A stretch of 43,960 nucleotides of DNA, from contig JAJDVB010000183.1 in NCBI GenBank assembly GCA_022826345.1, positions 1-43,960 of the forward strand, written 5' to 3'. A program made the translations under genes and the position numbers. The first letter of the stretch is position 1. Each line of letters begins with the position of its first letter. The stretch is from Alphaproteobacteria bacterium. Lineage in GTDB: Bacteria > Pseudomonadota > Alphaproteobacteria > UBA828. Shown in pieces: positions 42,304-43,960 of this stretch. Under the pieces are notes generated by a model. The model was given only the letters and a program-made list of their open reading frames with translations, had not been told where the DNA came from and made no database searches.

Positions 42304-42334
42304 CTTCACGGGGCCTCTTCACGGGGCCTCTTCA
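42304..42334. repeat. 13-bp tandem repeat, 2.4 copies
   Basis: CTTCACGGGGCCT (42304-42316) is repeated exactly at 42317-42329 and begins a third time (CTTCA at 42330). It lies at the inner end of the IS3 remnant, perhaps a replication slip at a deletion end. Confidence 0.75.
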
Positions 42335-42560
42335 GAAGCGCGTTCGGGATGGAGGTCCCCAGCCCGTGATGACCAGCATCAGGAATCTGTCGCCCGTAGC
42401 TGTCGCCACCGGCACCTCCGGCGTGGCCGACCCAGTTGCGGATCGACTGGGCGGACGGCTCGAACTCCCGCGCCAGCTTCTCCGGCGAGCGGCCCGAGCG
42501 AACCAGCTCGACCATCTGCTCCCGGAACTCGGACGGATAGGGTGGACGCGTCATCGACAT
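42306..42560 (-). pseudogene. IS3-family transposase orfA fragment
   Basis: The frame (84 residues) starts with MSMTRPPYPSEFREQMVELV, continues RSGRSPEKLAREFEP and SAQSIRNWV, the helix-turn-helix start of IS3 orfA proteins. AAAGGAG lies 6 nt upstream of the ATG. After about residue 45 the sequence (GHAGGAGGDSYGR) no longer matches the family, and the stop comes early. The remainder of orfA and all of orfB are missing, so it is a dead fragment. It could still be expressed as a small DNA-binding peptide. Confidence 0.75.
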
Positions 42561-42613
42561 CGTGGACTCCTTTCTCCCAACTGATCAGGTGTCCATCAAA
42601 CGGGTCAAGTCCA
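42306..42613 (-). mobile_element. IS3-family insertion sequence remnant (left end and orfA start)
   Basis: On the minus strand the sequence begins at 42613 with TGGACTTGACCCG, the TG-starting terminal style of IS3-family elements, and continues through a second GGACACC block. The orfA reading frame follows at 42560. The element is broken: the frame becomes non-transposase after about 45 codons and no orfB follows. It ends in the 13-bp tandem repeat. Confidence 0.6.
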
Positions 42614-42636
42614 TCCGCCAACAGGAGAAACTACCT

Positions 42637-43344
42637 ATGAACCCTATTGGTATTCTGAGCACGAAAGGTGCGGTCGTCATGTCGTCTGTGTTGGCGATGG
42701 GTTTGATTTTGGCAAGCTGCGGTGGCGGCGGAGGGGACGGCCCCAGTACGTCCATGCCCGATGCCACGGAGACCCCCGATAACGGCAACGGTAACGGTAA
42801 CGGTAACGGGGGGACCGACATGACCGACCTCGGGGACTGGGAACTGATCAGAGTGGGCGACGTGTCCGTGGGCTACAGACACTCTGGACACGCCCTGTCC
42901 GCCAAATTCGATTCCCAAGGAAACAACCCGACGATAACGGCGGCCTCAACGGACCACCAACCCACGGTTGCGGGAACCTGGGTCGGGAAATGGACCGCCC
43001 GGTACACGGAACTCGAATCCGATTACGGCGAGTGGGACGGGTCGGACAGCGGCGAGGCTCGAATCAACGTGACCATCTCCGGAAGCAACGTTCGAGCAAA
43101 ACTGACGTACAACGGCATTGACTTTATTGGTTTGCCCTCGTCACTATCCACCGGCTACACTTCGGTCGTGAACGGTAGATTCACGCCAGTTTTCAACGCA
43201 TCGATCCGGACTGAAGAAGGAACATTTTCCGGAAGCTTGAGCGGCGTCGGGCAGTTCGGCGGTACCGATCAAAACGGCGTCGTGGGGTACATCACCAGCC
43301 GAACCTTGGAGATTCGGTCTGCATTCTACGGAGACCGAGAATAG
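42637..43344 (+). CDS. Hypothetical lipoprotein with transferrin-binding-protein-like C-terminal region
   Basis: This 235-residue protein starts at ATG 42637 with AGGAGA 9 nt upstream. The signal peptide ends with the lipobox LASC, so it is a lipoprotein. The mature N-terminus is a low-complexity Gly/Ser/Asn linker encoded partly by a hexamer microsatellite. The C-terminal part (about residues 100-235) is beta-rich, with TWVGKWTARY, GSNVRAKLTYNGIDF and FSGSLSGVGQFGG; the GTW..GKW and closing FYGDRE resemble lipoproteins with TbpB-like small barrels, though the usual FYGPxAEEVGG end is cut short. It sits 23 bases from the end of the IS3 remnant. A terminator hairpin follows. Function unknown. 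Confidence 0.78.
   Translation: MNPIGILSTKGAVVMSSVLAMGLILASCGGGGGDGPSTSMPDATETPDNGNGNGNGNGGTDMTDLGDWELIRVGDVSVGYRHSGHALSAKFDSQGNNPTITAASTDHQPTVAGTWVGKWTARYTELESDYGEWDGSDSGEARINVTISGSNVRAKLTYNGIDFIGLPSSLSTGYTSVVNGRFTPVFNASIRTEEGTFSGSLSGVGQFGGTDQNGVVGYITSRTLEIRSAFYGDRE
42781..42810 (+). repeat. AACGGT hexamer microsatellite inside the lipoprotein gene
   Basis: Five hexamer units (AACGGC, AACGGT three times, AACGGG) in frame encode alternating Asn-Gly. Changes in copy number would lengthen or shorten the linker without a frameshift. Confidence 0.85.
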
Positions 43345-43362
43345 CGATGACTCGACGGGACT

Positions 43363-43392
43363 GTGGGAGAGGTTGCACAGAGCCTCTCCCAC
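43363..43392 (+). terminator. Hairpin terminator after the lipoprotein gene
   Basis: GTGGGAGAGG (43363-43372) and CCTCTCCCAC (43383-43392) form a perfect 10-bp stem with a 10-nt loop, 18 bases after the stop. TACTTGCTT follows, a weak T-rich tail. Confidence 0.75.
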
Positions 43393-43761
43393 TACTTGCT
43401 TAGGAGGAGATTCGTCGGTCTTAGACCCAACTTGAAACTCAAAGATAGAGGCGCCCACGCGACGTGAAGTTTTTCGCGTTGTCTCCGTAAAACGCTGATA
43501 TGACGTCGATGAATTGGCATGGGCCCCCTTCCGGTGTTCAACTAAGGCTTTGGCCTCGGTGAGGCGTGTCTGGTGGCATCAATTGGAGCAAGCTCGAGTC
43601 ACTCCGTTGAGCTTACCTTATTGCCTTAATAGTGAGGAGGTAAAGAGGGGGAGTCGACAGGGCGGATGCGTTCTTTGAGCGTTTGCGCTGTCTGCCAATG
43701 AGTTGAGGGCGATTCTGGACTTCTTCACCCTGGTCCGCTATGTATGCGGTGAGGCGGCGGT
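43393..43761. other. Intergenic stretch before the DUF4338 gene
   Basis: About 370 bases with lower coding signal. A frame from 43679 reads a plausible-looking peptide (LSANELRAILDFFTLVRYV) but has no start codon and an upstream stop. It might be a frameshifted start of the following gene. I see no RNA gene or terminal inverted repeat that I can support. Confidence 0.4.
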
Positions 43762-43960
43762 GTGGATGGGAAGTCGGTGGCGACTCTTTCGGAAGTGGCG
43801 GTCGACATCGTGGCGGCGGAGGACGAGGCGCGCTTCCGCGACCTGATGCAGGCGCAGCACTATCTCGGCGCGGTTCCGGGGATGGGCGAGACGGTGCGCT
43901 ATGTCGCGCACCACCGGGGGCGCTGGCTGGCGCTTCTGGTGTTCTCGGCGCCGGCGCTGA
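43762..43960 (+). CDS. DUF4338 (DruA/transposase-like) protein, partial at window end
   Basis: The frame opens after a TGA at 43750 and has candidate GTG starts at 43762 and 43777. It reads through to the last base. Visible protein: EDEARFRDLMQAQHYLG, then GETVRYVAHHRGRWLALLVF, the opening of the DUF4338 domain. That domain occurs in DruA of the Druantia defence system and, more often, in DUF4338-containing transposases of insertion sequences. The two cannot be separated without the missing 3' part. The proximity of an IS3 remnant favours the transposase. The start is uncertain; a frameshift relative to the preceding frame is possible. Confidence 0.65.
   Translation, partial: MDGKSVATLSEVAVDIVAAEDEARFRDLMQAQHYLGAVPGMGETVRYVAHHRGRWLALLVFSAPAL

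Noticed and set aside
1..43960. CRISPR arrays
   Set aside because: No series of regularly spaced 23-40 bp repeats was seen; the repeats found are short tandems without spacers.

Overview
This window looks like the chromosome of a high-GC alphaproteobacterium. The signs are an erpA-xthA pair, an SbmA/BacA-type peptide transporter, a retropepsin-like (TIGR02281-type) aspartic protease, and a metabolism built on ABC uptake of amino acids and betaines. The mobilisation genes (a MobF relaxase beside a DUF6118-like protein) also resemble those of alphaproteobacterial plasmids and islands. Taxonomy is inferred from gene content only. No rRNA, tRNA or CRISPR array was seen.

From 1 to about 30450 the window is mostly ordinary metabolic and transport sequence. 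In order it holds: the 3' end of a molybdenum hydroxylase large subunit with a strong terminator; a glutamine amidotransferase; a 2-oxoglutarate/Fe(II) oxygenase; a small membrane protein; an aspartic protease; an AT-richer PD-(D/E)xK nuclease-like gene (4220-5464) that looks imported; a divergent M19 dipeptidase; a VOC protein; GFA, xthA and erpA; a CopD-like membrane protein; and sbmA behind an AT-rich palindromic control region. Next comes a Liv-type uptake operon (Tat-exported binding protein, LivG, LivF, LivH, LivM) that ends in a class IV aminotransferase. After it lie a Spondin_N protein, OsmC, an RND permease with its adaptor, an amidase, and a betaine cluster (binding protein, ATPase, fused double permease, DUF1989-GcvT fusion).

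From about 30500 to the end lies a mobile or accessory region. The betaine-binding protein gene has lost its 5' part exactly where this region begins. The region carries three overlapping ribbon-helix-helix genes preceded by a palindrome, a 1073-residue MobF relaxase-helicase, a DUF6118-like membrane protein, a small lipoprotein, and a 1726-residue protein that joins a DEDD exonuclease, a RecQ helicase and a UvrD-type helicase. Beyond these are an IS3 remnant, a lipoprotein with a hexamer microsatellite, and the start of a DUF4338 (DruA/transposase-like) gene cut by the window end. No type IV secretion genes are visible, so the element appears mobilisable rather than self-transmissible within what can be seen.

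The best candidates for something undescribed are the exonuclease-RecQ-UvrD protein and the solitary AT-rich nuclease gene. Either could be a genome-defence or DNA-processing factor, but that is inference from domain content and context.
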